A stretch of 31,802 nt of DNA from the NCBI GenBank assembly GCA_964417835.1, contig CAYQJD010000008.1, positions 1-31,802 on the forward strand, in the 5' to 3' direction. The notes under the pieces were generated by a model, which was given only the letters and a program-made list of their open reading frames with translations, had not been told where the DNA came from and searched no databases. The DNA is from UMGS1124 sp964417835 (GTDB lineage Bacteria; Bacillota_I; Bacilli_A; RF39; UBA660). Shown here piece after piece: positions 24,215-31,802 of this stretch. The translations under genes and the position numbers were made by a program. The stretch's first letter is position 1. Every line of letters starts with the position of its first letter.

Positions 24215-25129
24215 GCCTTGATAAGAATTTCGTTTCACCATTTCTTTATCTATATCATTTAATATACAAAATTTTTTTAAAAGCCAAAGAGGTTCAATTA
24301 AATCCTCTTTAACAGGGTCTCCAGTAATTCTATTTATTACTATATTTTCATTAAGAGTTTCTAGTTGATTTATAACTATATCTATGTATTCTTTTTGAGT
24401 TAAAATATGAAATTGTTTTTCATAAAAAATATCAGCTAATTTAGTATTTTTTATGATATGTAACATATGAATTTTAATACCATCTATGCCTATTTCATTT
24501 AAATATTTTGTAGTTTCTATCATCATTTCTTTTGTTTCTCCCGGTAAACCATTTATAATGTGTACAACAACTCTTATATTTCGTTTTTTAAGTTCTTTAA
24601 AGCATTTTTCAAAACTTTCTAAGTCATGTCCTCGGTTTATTAATAAAAGAGTTTTATTGTGCATTGATTGTAACCCTAATTCAATAGTTAAAAAAGTTTT
24701 TTTATTTAATTCTTCTAGATAATCATAAATCTCATTAGTAAAAGCATCACATCTAGTAGCAATATTTAATCCAATAACATTTTCTAATTTTAATATACTT
24801 TCATATTTTTCCTTTAAATCTTTTACATTACCATAAGTATTTGTGTTTGCTTGAAAATATCCAATGTATTTAGCATTAGGCCATTTTTTTAACATTATTT
24901 TTTTCACGTCATTAAATTGAGTAACTAAATCTTTAGATTTATTACCAGCAAAGTCTCCACTTCCAAGTTTTGAACAAAATATACATCCTCCATATCCTAC
25001 TTTACCATCTTTATTAGGACAACTAAATCCAGCATTTAAACTAACTTTAAATACTTTGCATCCAAAGTTTTTTTTATAAAAATAATTCAAAGTATAATAT
25101 CTTTTATTATCTAAAGTATTTTTAAACAT
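24200..25129 (-). CDS. YhcC/TIGR01212-type radical SAM protein
   Basis: The protein has the radical SAM cysteine motif in the form used by the Elp3-like YhcC/YtqA group: SCPNKDGKVGYGGCIFC, that is Cys-x11-Cys-x2-Cys (Cys37, 49, 52), which binds a 4Fe-4S cluster. It continues with GSGDFAG, YFQANTNTYG, IATRCD, the ELGLQS segment and HIINGLPGE, all in the expected order. Members reduce SAM to start radical chemistry; the substrate of this subgroup is not known to me. The ATG at 25129 is chosen because AGGTGA lies just upstream; a GTG at 25138 in the same frame overlaps that site. This gives 309 residues. Confidence 0.92.
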   Translation of the reverse strand: MFKNTLDNKRYYTLNYFYKKNFGCKVFKVSLNAGFSCPNKDGKVGYGGCIFCSKLGSGDFAGNKSKDLVTQFNDVKKIMLKKWPNAKYIGYFQANTNTYGNVKDLKEKYESILKLENVIGLNIATRCDAFTNEIYDYLEELNKKTFLTIELGLQSMHNKTLLLINRGHDLESFEKCFKELKKRNIRVVVHIINGLPGETKEMMIETTKYLNEIGIDGIKIHMLHIIKNTKLADIFYEKQFHILTQKEYIDIVINQLETLNENIVINRITGDPVKEDLIEPLWLLKKFCILNDIDKEMVKRNSYQGKKSI

Positions 25130-25192
25130 GCAATTCACCTTAAATATAATATCATTTTGTATATAATTATGCTAGAATAATTATAAGAGAGT

Positions 25193-26646
25193 ATGAGCAT
25201 AGCAATATTAAAGAATATAAAATATTTTAAAATGAGTTTTTTTGAGTTTCCAAAATTATTGATGGTGCCAATCATATCTATTTGTGTAATATTTATTAGT
25301 ATAATTTTTATAAATTTCTTTTGTTCTCCTATATTTAATGCATCAAGTTATGCAAAAAGAATTGTGGTTGATGAAACTGGTAGCTTTACTGAAGATATTA
25401 AGGCGGTTGATTTTAAATCTTTATCACTTTTAGACAGAAATTCAAGTGAAAAACTTGGTGATAGAGTTATGGGACAGATGAGTGAGTTAGTAAGTCAGTA
25501 TTATGTTTCAGATCAATACACACAGATTAATTATAATAATGAGATATTAAGAGTAACACCATTAGAATATGCAGATTTTATCAAAGGGGTATCAAATAGA
25601 AAAGATGGGGTAAAAGGATATATAACGGTTAATTCAGTAAATGGAGAATCAAAACTTATAAAGTTAAATAATGGTATGAAATATATGCCAGTGCTTATTT
25701 TAATGAAAATTTATATCGTAAATTAAGATTTAAATATCCTACCACTATATTTGGGAGTTTGAAGTTTGAGATTGATAATGATGGTAATCCTTATTGGATA
25801 GTTCCAACATATAAATATACTGGTGTAGGTTTGAAAACAAAAATAACAGGTGTTATTATTTTAAACCCAATTTCAGGAGAATCAAAAAAATATAATAAAA
25901 ACGATATTCTTTCGTTGGTTGATAATGCATATGATTCAGATCTTATTATTGAACAAGTTGATCATTGGGAAACTTATAAGGGAGGTTTTTTAAATAGTAT
26001 ATTTGGTCAAAAAAAAGTAGTAAATACAACTGAAGGATGTAATTATTTAGCTATGAACGATGATATATATTTATATACTGGTATTACATCAGTATTGTCT
26101 GACGAATCAAACCTAGGTTTTATCTTAACTAATATGAAAACTGGGGAAACTACCTTTTATGAAATGGCTGGAGCAGAAGAATATAGTGAAATGAGTTCTG
26201 CAGAAGGACAAGTTCAACAAATGAAATATGCATCAACATTTCCGCTTTTAATCAATCTTAATAATAAAGCAACATATCTTGTTAGTTTAAAAGATGCAGC
26301 TGGATTAGTTAAAATGTATGGATTTATTGATGTAGCCGATTATCAAAAGGTTGTGGTTACTGATGCTTCTCAAGGCATAGAAAAAGCTGCTCAAAATTAT
26401 TTAAATAGTTATGCTGATGAAATTTTAGAAGATATTTTGATAAAGAAAGAAATAATAGTTAAAGGTATTTCAACTGCAATAATAGATGGAAATACTTATT
26501 ACTATATAAAAGATGAAGATAACAATAGATTTAGAGTTTCTATTAAATTGAACGAAAACTTACCATTTATATCAAATAATGATAAATTAACTATAGGGTT
26601 TTATGAAAATTCAAAAAATGTAATAGAAATTATAAAGATTTACTAA
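25193..26646 (+). pseudogene. Membrane-anchored conserved protein broken by a one-base frameshift
   Basis: Two adjacent open frames, 25193-25726 and one ending at 26646, are parts of one gene. The first encodes an N-terminal membrane anchor (about residues 23-45) and an extracytoplasmic region through GMKYMP, then out-of-frame residues and a stop. The other frame continues sensibly from 25690 with SAYFNENLYRKLRFKYPTT and on to DNDGNPYWIVPTYKYTG. One missing A in the CCA/AGT junction near 25690 explains it; repaired, the protein has 484 residues. Segments such as YITVNSVNGESKLIKL and VIILNPISGESKKYN resemble PepSY-like beta modules. The function is unknown. A sequencing or assembly error is as likely as true inactivation, since the rest of both parts is undamaged. 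The ribosome site at the start is weak. Confidence 0.82.
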
Positions 26647-26670
26647 ACGAAATTAATCTTTCGTTTTTTC
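26645..26670 (+). terminator. Intrinsic terminator after the frameshifted gene
   Basis: AAACGAAA (26645-26652) pairs with TTTCGTTT (26659-26666) around TTAATC, followed by T residues. The stem begins within the stop codon. Confidence 0.8.
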
Positions 26671-26671
26671 T

Positions 26672-26700
26672 TTGAATATAATTAAATCTTAATATATAAT
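26672..26700 (+). promoter_or_regulatory. Sigma-A promoter of tex
   Basis: TTGAAT (26672-26677) and a perfect TATAAT (26695-26700) are 17 bp apart, directly after the terminator. GGAG precedes the ATG at 26722. Confidence 0.65.
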
Positions 26701-26721
26701 TATTAAAGATGGAGTGTTAAA

Positions 26722-28848
26722 ATGTACGATATAGTAATTAATGAATTAGTAAAAAAACTAAATATAAAAAAGACGCAAATAGAGGCTACACTTAACTTGT
26801 TAAGCGAGGGCGCAACTATACCTTTTATAGCTAGATATAGAAAAGAAGCAACAGGAGCGTTAGATGAAAACCAAATAAAAAGTATAAGTGATTCTTATAA
26901 TTCTCAAAAGAATCTATTAGAAAGAAAAGAAACTGTTATTAGATTAATAGATGAAAAAGGTTTGTTAACTGATGAGTTAAAAGACAATATATTAAAATGC
27001 CAAAAATTAACAGAGGTAGAAGATTTATATAGGCCTTTTAAAGAAAAGAAAAAAACTAAAGCAAGTGAAGCAATAAAAATGGGGCTAGAACCTCTTGCTA
27101 AGAAAATCATGTCTTTTCCAACAGAAGGTAATTTAGAAAAACTATGTGCACCGTTTAAAATGGAACAATCTGTTGCAATAGAAAATGCAGGGTATATAAT
27201 AAGTGAATATATTAGTGATAATGCTTATTATAGAAAATATATAAGAAATAAAATTTTTAATACTGGGCTTATAATAAGTAAAATAAAAAAAGGTATAATA
27301 GATAAAAATAAAACGTACGAAATATACTATGATTTTAAAGATTCTATAAAGTACATGAAAAGTTATAGAGTACTTGCAATAAATAGAGGAGAAAAAGAAG
27401 GTATACTATCAGTGAATTTGGATTATAATAAAAATGAACTGATATCTTTTTTAGAAAACAAATTAATAAAAAATAATAATTCTTATGTGGTTGATATTGT
27501 AAAAAATTCAATTAAGGATAGTTTAAAAAGACTAATATTACCAAGTATAGAAAGAGAAATCAGATCAGAAATTACAGAATTTGCTTCCGATAAAGCAATA
27601 GATATTTTTGGAGTGAATTTAGAAAATCTTCTTATGACCCGTCCACTAAAAGGATATAGAGTTTTAGGCTTTGATCCAGCATTTAGAACTGGTTGTAAAT
27701 TAGCTTGTCTAGATGAGCAAGGTAATGTATTACATATAGATGTAATATACCCGCATGAACCAAAAAATGATAAACAAGGTGCTACAAAAAAAATTAAAGA
27801 GCTAATAGAAAAATATAATTTAAACTTAATAGCAATTGGTAATGGTACAGCATCTCGTGAAAGTGAGGAATTAGTTTCTTCTATATGCAAAGATTTGAAA
27901 AATGTTTATTATACAATTGTATCTGAAGCTGGAGCATCAGTTTACTCTGCATCAAAGTTAGCTCAAAAAGAATTTCCTACATTTGAAGTTCAAGAAAGAA
28001 GTGCAGTAAGTATTGGAAGACGTGTTCAAGATCCTTTAAGTGAATTGGTAAAAATAGATCCTAAGAGCATTGGTATTGGAGAATATCAACATGATGTTAA
28101 TCAAAAGAAATTGGGTGAAAACTTAGACTTTACAGTATCTAAAATAGTAAATGAAGTAGGAGTTAATATAAACACTGCGAGTGCAAGTATTCTTAAATAT
28201 ATTTCTGGATTAAGTACTACATATATTAATAAAATAATTAAGTATAAAGAAAAAAACTTAATAAAATCTAGAGAAGAACTAAAAAAAATTGGTTTAACAG
28301 ATAAAGTTTATGAGCAATCAGTAGGCTTTTTAAGAATTAATAATGGAGATAATCCGTTAGATAATACAGGAATTCATCCTGAAAGTTACGAAATAACTAA
28401 TAAAATTTTATCAATAACTAATTTAGATATAAAAAATATTAATACAGAACAATTTAAAGAATCTTTAAAAAAAATAAATGTCAATAGTTTAGCAGAATAT
28501 TTGAATGTTGATATTTATACTATACAAGATATAATAAAAGAGTTATTGAATCCTGGCTTAGATCCCCGTTCAGAAGTTGATTCACCAATATTAAAAAGTA
28601 ATATTTTAACAATAGAAGATTTAAAAATAGGAATGGAGTTGAAAGGTACAGTAAGAAATGTTGCTTCATTTGGGGCTTTTATAGATATCGGATTACATGA
28701 TGATGGGCTACTCCATATATCAAAAATGAGTAAATCTTTTGTTAAGGATCCAAATGATATTGTTTCGGTGGGTGATATTATAACTTGTTATGTTGATGAT
28801 ATTTCTTTGGAAAAACATAAAGTATCCCTAACATTGCTAAAAAATTGA
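26722..28848 (+). CDS. tex: Tex family RNA-binding transcription accessory protein
   Basis: Tex is a conserved nucleic-acid-binding protein linked to transcription and stress or toxin expression in several bacteria. The 708 residues show the full domain order: N-terminal helical region (TIPFIARYRKEATGALDE), a YqgF/RNase H-like domain (VLGFDPAFRTGCKLA), a helix-hairpin-helix region (NEVGVNINTASASILKYISG) and a C-terminal S1 RNA-binding domain (GTVRNVASFGAFIDIGLHDD). The length is in the normal range. It is flanked by its own promoter upstream and by tRNA genes downstream, so it appears monocistronic. Confidence 0.97.
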   Translation: MYDIVINELVKKLNIKKTQIEATLNLLSEGATIPFIARYRKEATGALDENQIKSISDSYNSQKNLLERKETVIRLIDEKGLLTDELKDNILKCQKLTEVEDLYRPFKEKKKTKASEAIKMGLEPLAKKIMSFPTEGNLEKLCAPFKMEQSVAIENAGYIISEYISDNAYYRKYIRNKIFNTGLIISKIKKGIIDKNKTYEIYYDFKDSIKYMKSYRVLAINRGEKEGILSVNLDYNKNELISFLENKLIKNNNSYVVDIVKNSIKDSLKRLILPSIEREIRSEITEFASDKAIDIFGVNLENLLMTRPLKGYRVLGFDPAFRTGCKLACLDEQGNVLHIDVIYPHEPKNDKQGATKKIKELIEKYNLNLIAIGNGTASRESEELVSSICKDLKNVYYTIVSEAGASVYSASKLAQKEFPTFEVQERSAVSIGRRVQDPLSELVKIDPKSIGIGEYQHDVNQKKLGENLDFTVSKIVNEVGVNINTASASILKYISGLSTTYINKIIKYKEKNLIKSREELKKIGLTDKVYEQSVGFLRINNGDNPLDNTGIHPESYEITNKILSITNLDIKNINTEQFKESLKKINVNSLAEYLNVDIYTIQDIIKELLNPGLDPRSEVDSPILKSNILTIEDLKIGMELKGTVRNVASFGAFIDIGLHDDGLLHISKMSKSFVKDPNDIVSVGDIITCYVDDISLEKHKVSLTLLKN

Positions 28849-28867
28849 TAAAATATGAAAAAAAGTA

Positions 28868-28895
28868 TTGCAATTTGAATAATCTATGATATAAT
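28868..28895 (+). promoter_or_regulatory. Promoter of the tRNA-Gly/tRNA-Asn unit
   Basis: TTGCAA (28868-28873) and a perfect TATAAT (28890-28895) are 16 bp apart, 17 bp before tRNA-Gly. Confidence 0.65.
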
Positions 28896-28912
28896 TTAAA
28901 TTGCCTACTAAT

Positions 28913-28986
28913 GCGGGTGTAGTTTAATGGTAGAGCTTCAGCCTTCCAAGCTGATAACGTGGGTTCGATTCCCATCACCCGCTCCA
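28913..28986 (+). tRNA. tRNA-Gly (anticodon TCC)
   Basis: A 74-nt cloverleaf: acceptor stem GCGGGTG pairs with CACCCGC, the anticodon stem-loop is TCAGC-CTTCCAA-GCTGA with anticodon TCC, and the T-arm is GTGGGTTCGATTCCCAT. Discriminator T is followed by an encoded CCA. This tRNA reads GGA and, through wobble, GGG codons; GGA is abundant in the neighbouring genes. Confidence 0.97.
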
Positions 28987-28993
28987 AAAGAAT

Positions 28994-29069
28994 GCCCGTT
29001 TAGCTCAGTCGGTAGAGCGCACGGCTGTTAACCGTTAGGTCGTAGGTTCGAGTCCTACAACGGGCGCCA
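28994..29069 (+). tRNA. tRNA-Asn (anticodon GTT)
   Basis: A 76-nt cloverleaf: acceptor GCCCGTT pairs with AACGGGC, the D-arm contains AGCTCAGTCGGTAGAGC, the anticodon loop CTGTTAA gives anticodon GTT, and the T-arm is CGTAGGTTCGAGTCCTACA. Discriminator G and an encoded CCA follow. It is 7 bp after tRNA-Gly and shares its promoter and terminator. Confidence 0.98.
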
Positions 29070-29080
29070 CTTTTGAGAAT

Positions 29081-29106
29081 AAACATCTAATTAGATGTTT
29101 TTTATT
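29081..29106 (+). terminator. Intrinsic terminator of the tRNA unit
   Basis: AAACATCTAATTAGATGTTT (29081-29100) is self-complementary and is followed by TTT, forming a hairpin with a T-tract 12 bp after tRNA-Asn. Confidence 0.8.
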
Positions 29107-29170
29107 TTGTCATAATTAATTCATGGGAAACATACATAATTTACATATTAATTATAATGATATAATAAAA

Positions 29171-29460
29171 ATGGAAAGAAAGATGATTATGAAACATGAT
29201 ATTTGCGTGTTTAGTGGGTGTGCTATAGCTCGAATATTTTATCAAAATCCAGATGGCACTTATAATAAATATCCTAATTTAAAGGCACCAGGTGGTAAAG
29301 GTGCTAATCAAGCAGTAGCTGCAGCTAGAGCAGGCAAGACAACATTAATATCTCGTGTTGGCAGAAATTACATAGGAAAAAGCATAATTAAAAATTCAAA
29401 TTAAGTCTGCTCAAGATGGAATGCCTTTTAAAGATGATTTAGAATCTTTTATTATTAGTC
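29171..29460 (+). pseudogene. Ribokinase/PfkB sugar kinase remnant with internal deletion
   Basis: The first part (29171-29404) encodes the N-terminal end of a PfkB-type kinase: DICVFSGCAIARIFYQNPDG, then the substrate-binding GGKGANQAVAAARAG and TLISRVG. It stops after about 77 residues. In another frame directly after, from 29406, the residues SAQDGMPFKDDLESFI match the typical C-terminal end of ribokinases. The roughly 200 residues between, including the ATP-binding and catalytic GAGD region, are gone. This is an internally deleted gene, not a functional enzyme. The exact start is uncertain because several ATGs (29171, 29183, 29189) are close together and the ribosome site is weak. Confidence 0.85.
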
Positions 29461-29480
29461 AAAGAAATAAAAAATTAATT

Positions 29481-29505
29481 AAAAAAGCCAAATTCTGGCT
29501 TTTTT
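29481..29505. terminator. Bidirectional terminator between kinase remnant and coat genes
   Basis: AAAAAAGCCA (29481-29490) pairs perfectly with TGGCTTTTTT (29496-29505) around AATTC. The A- and T-tracts allow termination from both sides, and it ends the coat gene pair on the minus strand. Confidence 0.85.
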
Positions 29506-29836
29506 ATTCTTTTGACTCAAAGTCACAAGAAAATTCATCAACTTTTTTTTGATATTTTTTATATGTTTGATTTATTTTGACTGGTTCAGCACTTTCAAGT
29601 TGATACCAACCTTTTTTAAATGCGCATTCAAACAATTCTGCTTGCATATTACTAATTGTTTGAAAATTATTCATAAATAGTTTATAAATTTTTTTATTAC
29701 TTGCTTCATTTAATGCGATTCCATAACTTGTTACTAAATGTTTATAAGATATTAAAATATCATTTAAAATATCTGATTCATTCATGTAACAATTTTTTGG
29801 AACTTTTATTTCTTCATTTTTTATAATTTCTCCCAT
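29504..29836 (-). CDS. Spore coat protein CotF-like
   Basis: The 110-residue protein has the Coat F domain pattern: NESDILNDILISYKHLVTSY, then GIALNEASNKKIYKLFMNNF, and AELFECAFKKGWYQLE with the characteristic Gly-Trp-Tyr. CotF-like proteins are components of endospore coats in Bacillus and Clostridium, though members also occur in organisms not known to sporulate. It has no signal peptide, as expected for mother-cell coat proteins. AGGAG precedes the ATG. The gene starts 9 bp after the end of a smaller related gene, so they form an operon. Confidence 0.88.
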   Translation of the reverse strand: MGEIIKNEEIKVPKNCYMNESDILNDILISYKHLVTSYGIALNEASNKKIYKLFMNNFQTISNMQAELFECAFKKGWYQLESAEPVKINQTYKKYQKKVDEFSCDFESKE

Positions 29837-29845
29837 AATATTCTC

Positions 29846-30043
29846 CTATTCTAAACAATTTAATATATCATTATATCCTTTTATTAATTCTTCATAAGCT
29901 TTTTCTAGTACATTTTTGACATCTTTATCCTCAATATTATTTAGATAATTATTTATTTTTTTTATTAAAATAAATTTCCAGTTTAGCATGTCTTCTATAT
30001 ATGCTAAATCTTTAGTGCTAATTATATTTGGTACGTTTTTCAT
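29846..30043 (-). CDS. Small CotF-associated protein, 65 aa
   Basis: This helical protein begins KNVPNIISTKDLAYIEDML and continues with paired helices. It resembles the small proteins commonly found just before CotF-like genes in Firmicutes, and looks like a half-sized relative of the Coat F bundle. GGAGGG precedes the ATG. It is likely co-transcribed with and may pair with the following CotF-like protein; this is inferred from gene order. Confidence 0.78.
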   Translation of the reverse strand: MKNVPNIISTKDLAYIEDMLNWKFILIKKINNYLNNIEDKDVKNVLEKAYEELIKGYNDILNCLE

Positions 30044-30098
30044 TTATATCCCTCCACATCTTATTATTAACAAATTTAATATTTTTATACTTTATTTC

Positions 30099-30126
30099 TT
30101 GAAAAAAGAAATTTATATGATATAAT
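30099..30126 (+). promoter_or_regulatory. Promoter of the LysM protein gene
   Basis: TTGAAA (30099-30104) and a perfect TATAAT (30121-30126) are 16 bp apart. GAGAGGA follows before the ATG at 30155. This looks like a housekeeping promoter rather than a sporulation sigma site. Confidence 0.65.
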
Positions 30127-30154
30127 ACATTTAGAATAGAGAGGAATTATAAAT

Positions 30155-31414
30155 ATGAGTGAATTGCTATTTGGTAATGAATTAGAAAAGTCAGCTTTAG
30201 AAAATTTACTTGCTTTAAATCAAATAAAAAAATATGATAATGAAATAGATAAATATAACAAAGAAATTAATGGATTAAATGAAGAAATGGTTGATATTTT
30301 AAGGGAACAAAATATTGATGAAGAATATATAAATAGGATATCAAAATATAAAAAGTTAATAAATAAAATAGATGGTGATTCTAATAGATTAGAAGAATTA
30401 GAAAGTTTAATAACAGAAAATGAAAAAAAAATAAAAGAGTATCAAGAAAAAATCTCTCAAGTGGAAGATACACTTTCACAATTAAAAGAGGAAATCTTTA
30501 ATACTTCTGACCCCTCAAAAATAATTGATTGTCAAAATGAAATAGAAAATAATAATATTAGACAGAATGATTTGAATGAAATCTTAAACCAATTAATTAG
30601 TGAAAATACACCATTATTAATAGAAAAAGAATATTTAATGGCACAAAATAGTGATGTTGATTTTAATATACCAAATTTTAATAAAAAAGAAATTAATAAT
30701 GATTTAGATAATTTATCATTGGAATTTGGCTCTATATTAGAAAATTTAGAACTATCAGTACGTGAAAATATAGAATTTTGTCAGAAAAAAATTAGCAATA
30801 GAGAATTAGAAATAAAGAAATATACTGATAAAAAGAAAGCAGTTTTAGAAGCTTACCCAAAAGCAAATAGTATTGATATAGAAGAAGCTTATAAAATTTT
30901 AGAAAATGTATTTGATGAGCTAGGATTATGTAAAAAAGTTGAAACTTCTTTAGAAAAAAATATTTTTGAAGAAATTAGTAAAGAAGATAATGAATCTAAA
31001 ATTGAGGATTCTAACGCTATAGAAGAAGCTGACATATCAATTAAAGATAATATGGAAAATATTGATAATGATATAAATTCTGATAATGAAAAAAATGAGG
31101 ACGTAGAAGAATCTCAACCATTAGAAGAGCCTGAATTTAAAGAAGAGGAGGTTGAGGAAGAAACAGAAGAGGTCAGCTCTGTATCATATGTTCTTTCAGA
31201 AGGTGAATCATTAATGAATATTGCTGAAAAAGTATATCCAAGTAAAGATAATTGGGAAGCAATATATTATTATAATAAATATGCGATAGATAAGTATTTA
31301 GTTGCTAATGGAATAAGTAGTGATTTTGATAATATAAAAGAGTTAGCTAACGATACATCAGTATTTACAGGTATTAAACTTGAAATTCCTACTGATTATA
31401 ATTATAAATTATAG
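30155..31414 (+). CDS. Coiled-coil protein with C-terminal LysM domain, no signal peptide
   Basis: The 419 residues divide into a long coiled coil (about 15-170, with heptad-like Leu/Ile and many Lys/Glu), a second helical part (about 175-270), a strongly acidic linker (about 285-342, dominated by Glu, Asp and Asn) and a C-terminal LysM-like domain (about 343-415: YVLSEGESLMNIAEKVYP, then DNWEAIYYYNKYAI, later TGIKLEIP). LysM domains bind peptidoglycan or related glycans. There is no signal peptide or membrane segment. A cytoplasmic protein with an acidic region and a C-terminal LysM recalls SpoVID, which guides coat assembly in the mother cell; the adjacent CotF-like genes support this. The promoter looks sigma-A type, which argues somewhat against sporulation-only expression. 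Homology to SpoVID is not shown. Confidence 0.85.
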   Translation: MSELLFGNELEKSALENLLALNQIKKYDNEIDKYNKEINGLNEEMVDILREQNIDEEYINRISKYKKLINKIDGDSNRLEELESLITENEKKIKEYQEKISQVEDTLSQLKEEIFNTSDPSKIIDCQNEIENNNIRQNDLNEILNQLISENTPLLIEKEYLMAQNSDVDFNIPNFNKKEINNDLDNLSLEFGSILENLELSVRENIEFCQKKISNRELEIKKYTDKKKAVLEAYPKANSIDIEEAYKILENVFDELGLCKKVETSLEKNIFEEISKEDNESKIEDSNAIEEADISIKDNMENIDNDINSDNEKNEDVEESQPLEEPEFKEEEVEEETEEVSSVSYVLSEGESLMNIAEKVYPSKDNWEAIYYYNKYAIDKYLVANGISSDFDNIKELANDTSVFTGIKLEIPTDYNYKL

Positions 31415-31415
31415 T

Positions 31416-31440
31416 GAAATACAAAAGTATTTCTTTTTTT
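31416..31440 (+). terminator. Intrinsic terminator of the LysM protein gene
   Basis: GAAATAC (31416-31422) pairs with GTATTTC (31427-31433) around AAAA and is followed by seven T. Confidence 0.85.
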
Positions 31441-31562
31441 ACCAAAAATTGGTATATGTTAGTGTATATAAATGTAGGGATTTTTAACCAAAAAAATAGA
31501 TTTATAACTTAAGTTAATTGTAAGATAGATGGAATAGATAGTTAATATCTATTTTTTTAAAA
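31441..31562. other. Intergenic DNA between LysM gene and transposase remnant
   Basis: No gene is seen here. The stretch contains a short palindrome ACCAAAAATTGGT (31441-31453) and the hairpin at 31533-31558. It may include the decayed outer end of the insertion sequence whose remnant follows, but I could not identify a terminal repeat. Confidence 0.5.
31533..31558 (+). terminator. Terminator-like hairpin
   Basis: AATAGATA (31533-31540) pairs with TATCTATT (31546-31553) around GTTAA, followed by T. No gene directly precedes it, so it may be a second terminator or part of the IS end. Confidence 0.55.
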
Positions 31563-31802
31563 TTACATATATCTGATTGATGTTAGTTCTTTTTCTAGTT
31601 TGTTTAATATTATATTCTTTTTTTCTTTCTTTACTATTTTTAAATTGAGAATCAAAGTAGTTAAGAAAAGACTCATACAGTTTTAAAGTAAAAGAATCAC
31701 CAACATCTCTAATTTTACTTTCTAAATTTAAAGGAGTTAATTTTTACTAAAAGTTTCATTAAAAGTATTCGTAAATTCATTAATTAATGGTATAATTTTC
31801 AT
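31563..31802 (-). pseudogene. Remnant of an ISLre2/UPF0236-type transposase (N-terminal part)
   Basis: On the minus strand, an ATG at the window edge starts MKIIPLINEFTNTFNETFSKN and then stops. One frame over, the sequence continues with LESKIRDVGDSFTLKLYESF, LNYFDSQFKNSKERKKEYNI and QTRKRT. The pattern of Leu-Asp-like, then SKERK, then RKRT resembles the N-terminal region of UPF0236/ISLre2 transposases. The expected continuation is lost after RKRT. So the remnant has at least one frameshift (near 31742) and a 3' truncation. The family call is from pattern memory only. Confidence 0.55.

Noticed and set aside
25680..25700. Programmed ribosomal frameshift in the split gene
   Set aside because: A -1 shift would join the frames, but there is no slippery heptamer or obvious stimulatory structure. 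A single-base loss is simpler.
28778..28987. Minus-strand frame starting MERVMGIEPTLSAW
   Set aside because: It is the well-known false protein produced by reading the opposite strand of a tRNA gene, here tRNA-Gly, and it also overlaps the end of tex.
1..31802. Mycoplasma-type code with TGA as Trp
   Set aside because: The base composition suggested it, but TGA ends dusB, uvrA and trxB at the expected family lengths, and Trp is encoded by TGG.

Overview
The window is chromosomal DNA from a very AT-rich, low-GC Gram-positive bacterium (Bacillota/Firmicutes). It uses the standard bacterial code: TGA is a stop, for example at the ends of dusB and uvrA, and Trp is always TGG. Genes are dense, with Shine-Dalgarno sites of the AGGAGG type and short A/T-rich intrinsic terminators. 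Gene order follows Bacilli/Clostridia (mrnC-rlmB-sigH, rpsL-rpsG-fusA-tuf, uvrA-yvlD-lgt-trxB). An uncultured gut-type lineage is a plausible inference but not proven. Two runs of exactly 100 N mark scaffold joins, so this is a draft, probably metagenomic, assembly. Both joins are flanked by the same 55 bp on each side, which looks like unmerged k-mer overlap.

Layout. 2-829: the 3' part of a sensor histidine kinase. 830-1342: intergenic DNA with a possible small RNA unit and the first gap. 1343-2833: an unknown small protein and an Ogt-Tag fusion for alkylation repair. 2917-6772: an unknown helical protein, then MurL and a MurD2-type ligase, an alternative route for putting D-glutamate into peptidoglycan. 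6836-8302: a small helical protein and a DusB-type tRNA dihydrouridine synthase. 8387-13361: uvrA, a YvlD-like membrane protein, lgt and a thioredoxin-reductase-like flavoprotein. 13430-15563: a collagen-like Gly-Pro-Thr surface protein (broken by the second gap), then a glycosyltransferase with TPR repeats that may modify it. 15632-17272: mrnC, rlmB and a SigH-like sigma factor. 17386-21637: the str operon (rpsL, rpsG, fusA, tuf). 21729-25129: a YitT transporter-like protein, a DUF6512-like membrane protein, a single-ring Clp-type AAA protein and a YhcC-type radical SAM enzyme. 25193-26646: a membrane-anchored protein broken by one frameshift. 26722-28848: Tex. 28913-29069: tRNA-Gly and tRNA-Asn. 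29171-31802: a decayed sugar-kinase gene, two CotF-related spore coat genes, a coiled-coil/LysM protein without a signal peptide, and a decayed transposase fragment.

The most interesting points are the MurL-MurD2 pair in a Firmicute, the collagen-like protein with its neighbouring TPR glycosyltransferase, and the coat-related cluster with a LysM protein that resembles SpoVID in layout. Together with SigH and the collagen-like protein, the last point hints at sporulation or its remnants. Several small signs of decay (a frameshift, an internally deleted kinase, an IS remnant) point to ongoing genome reduction. All calls come from reading the sequence; no database search was run.
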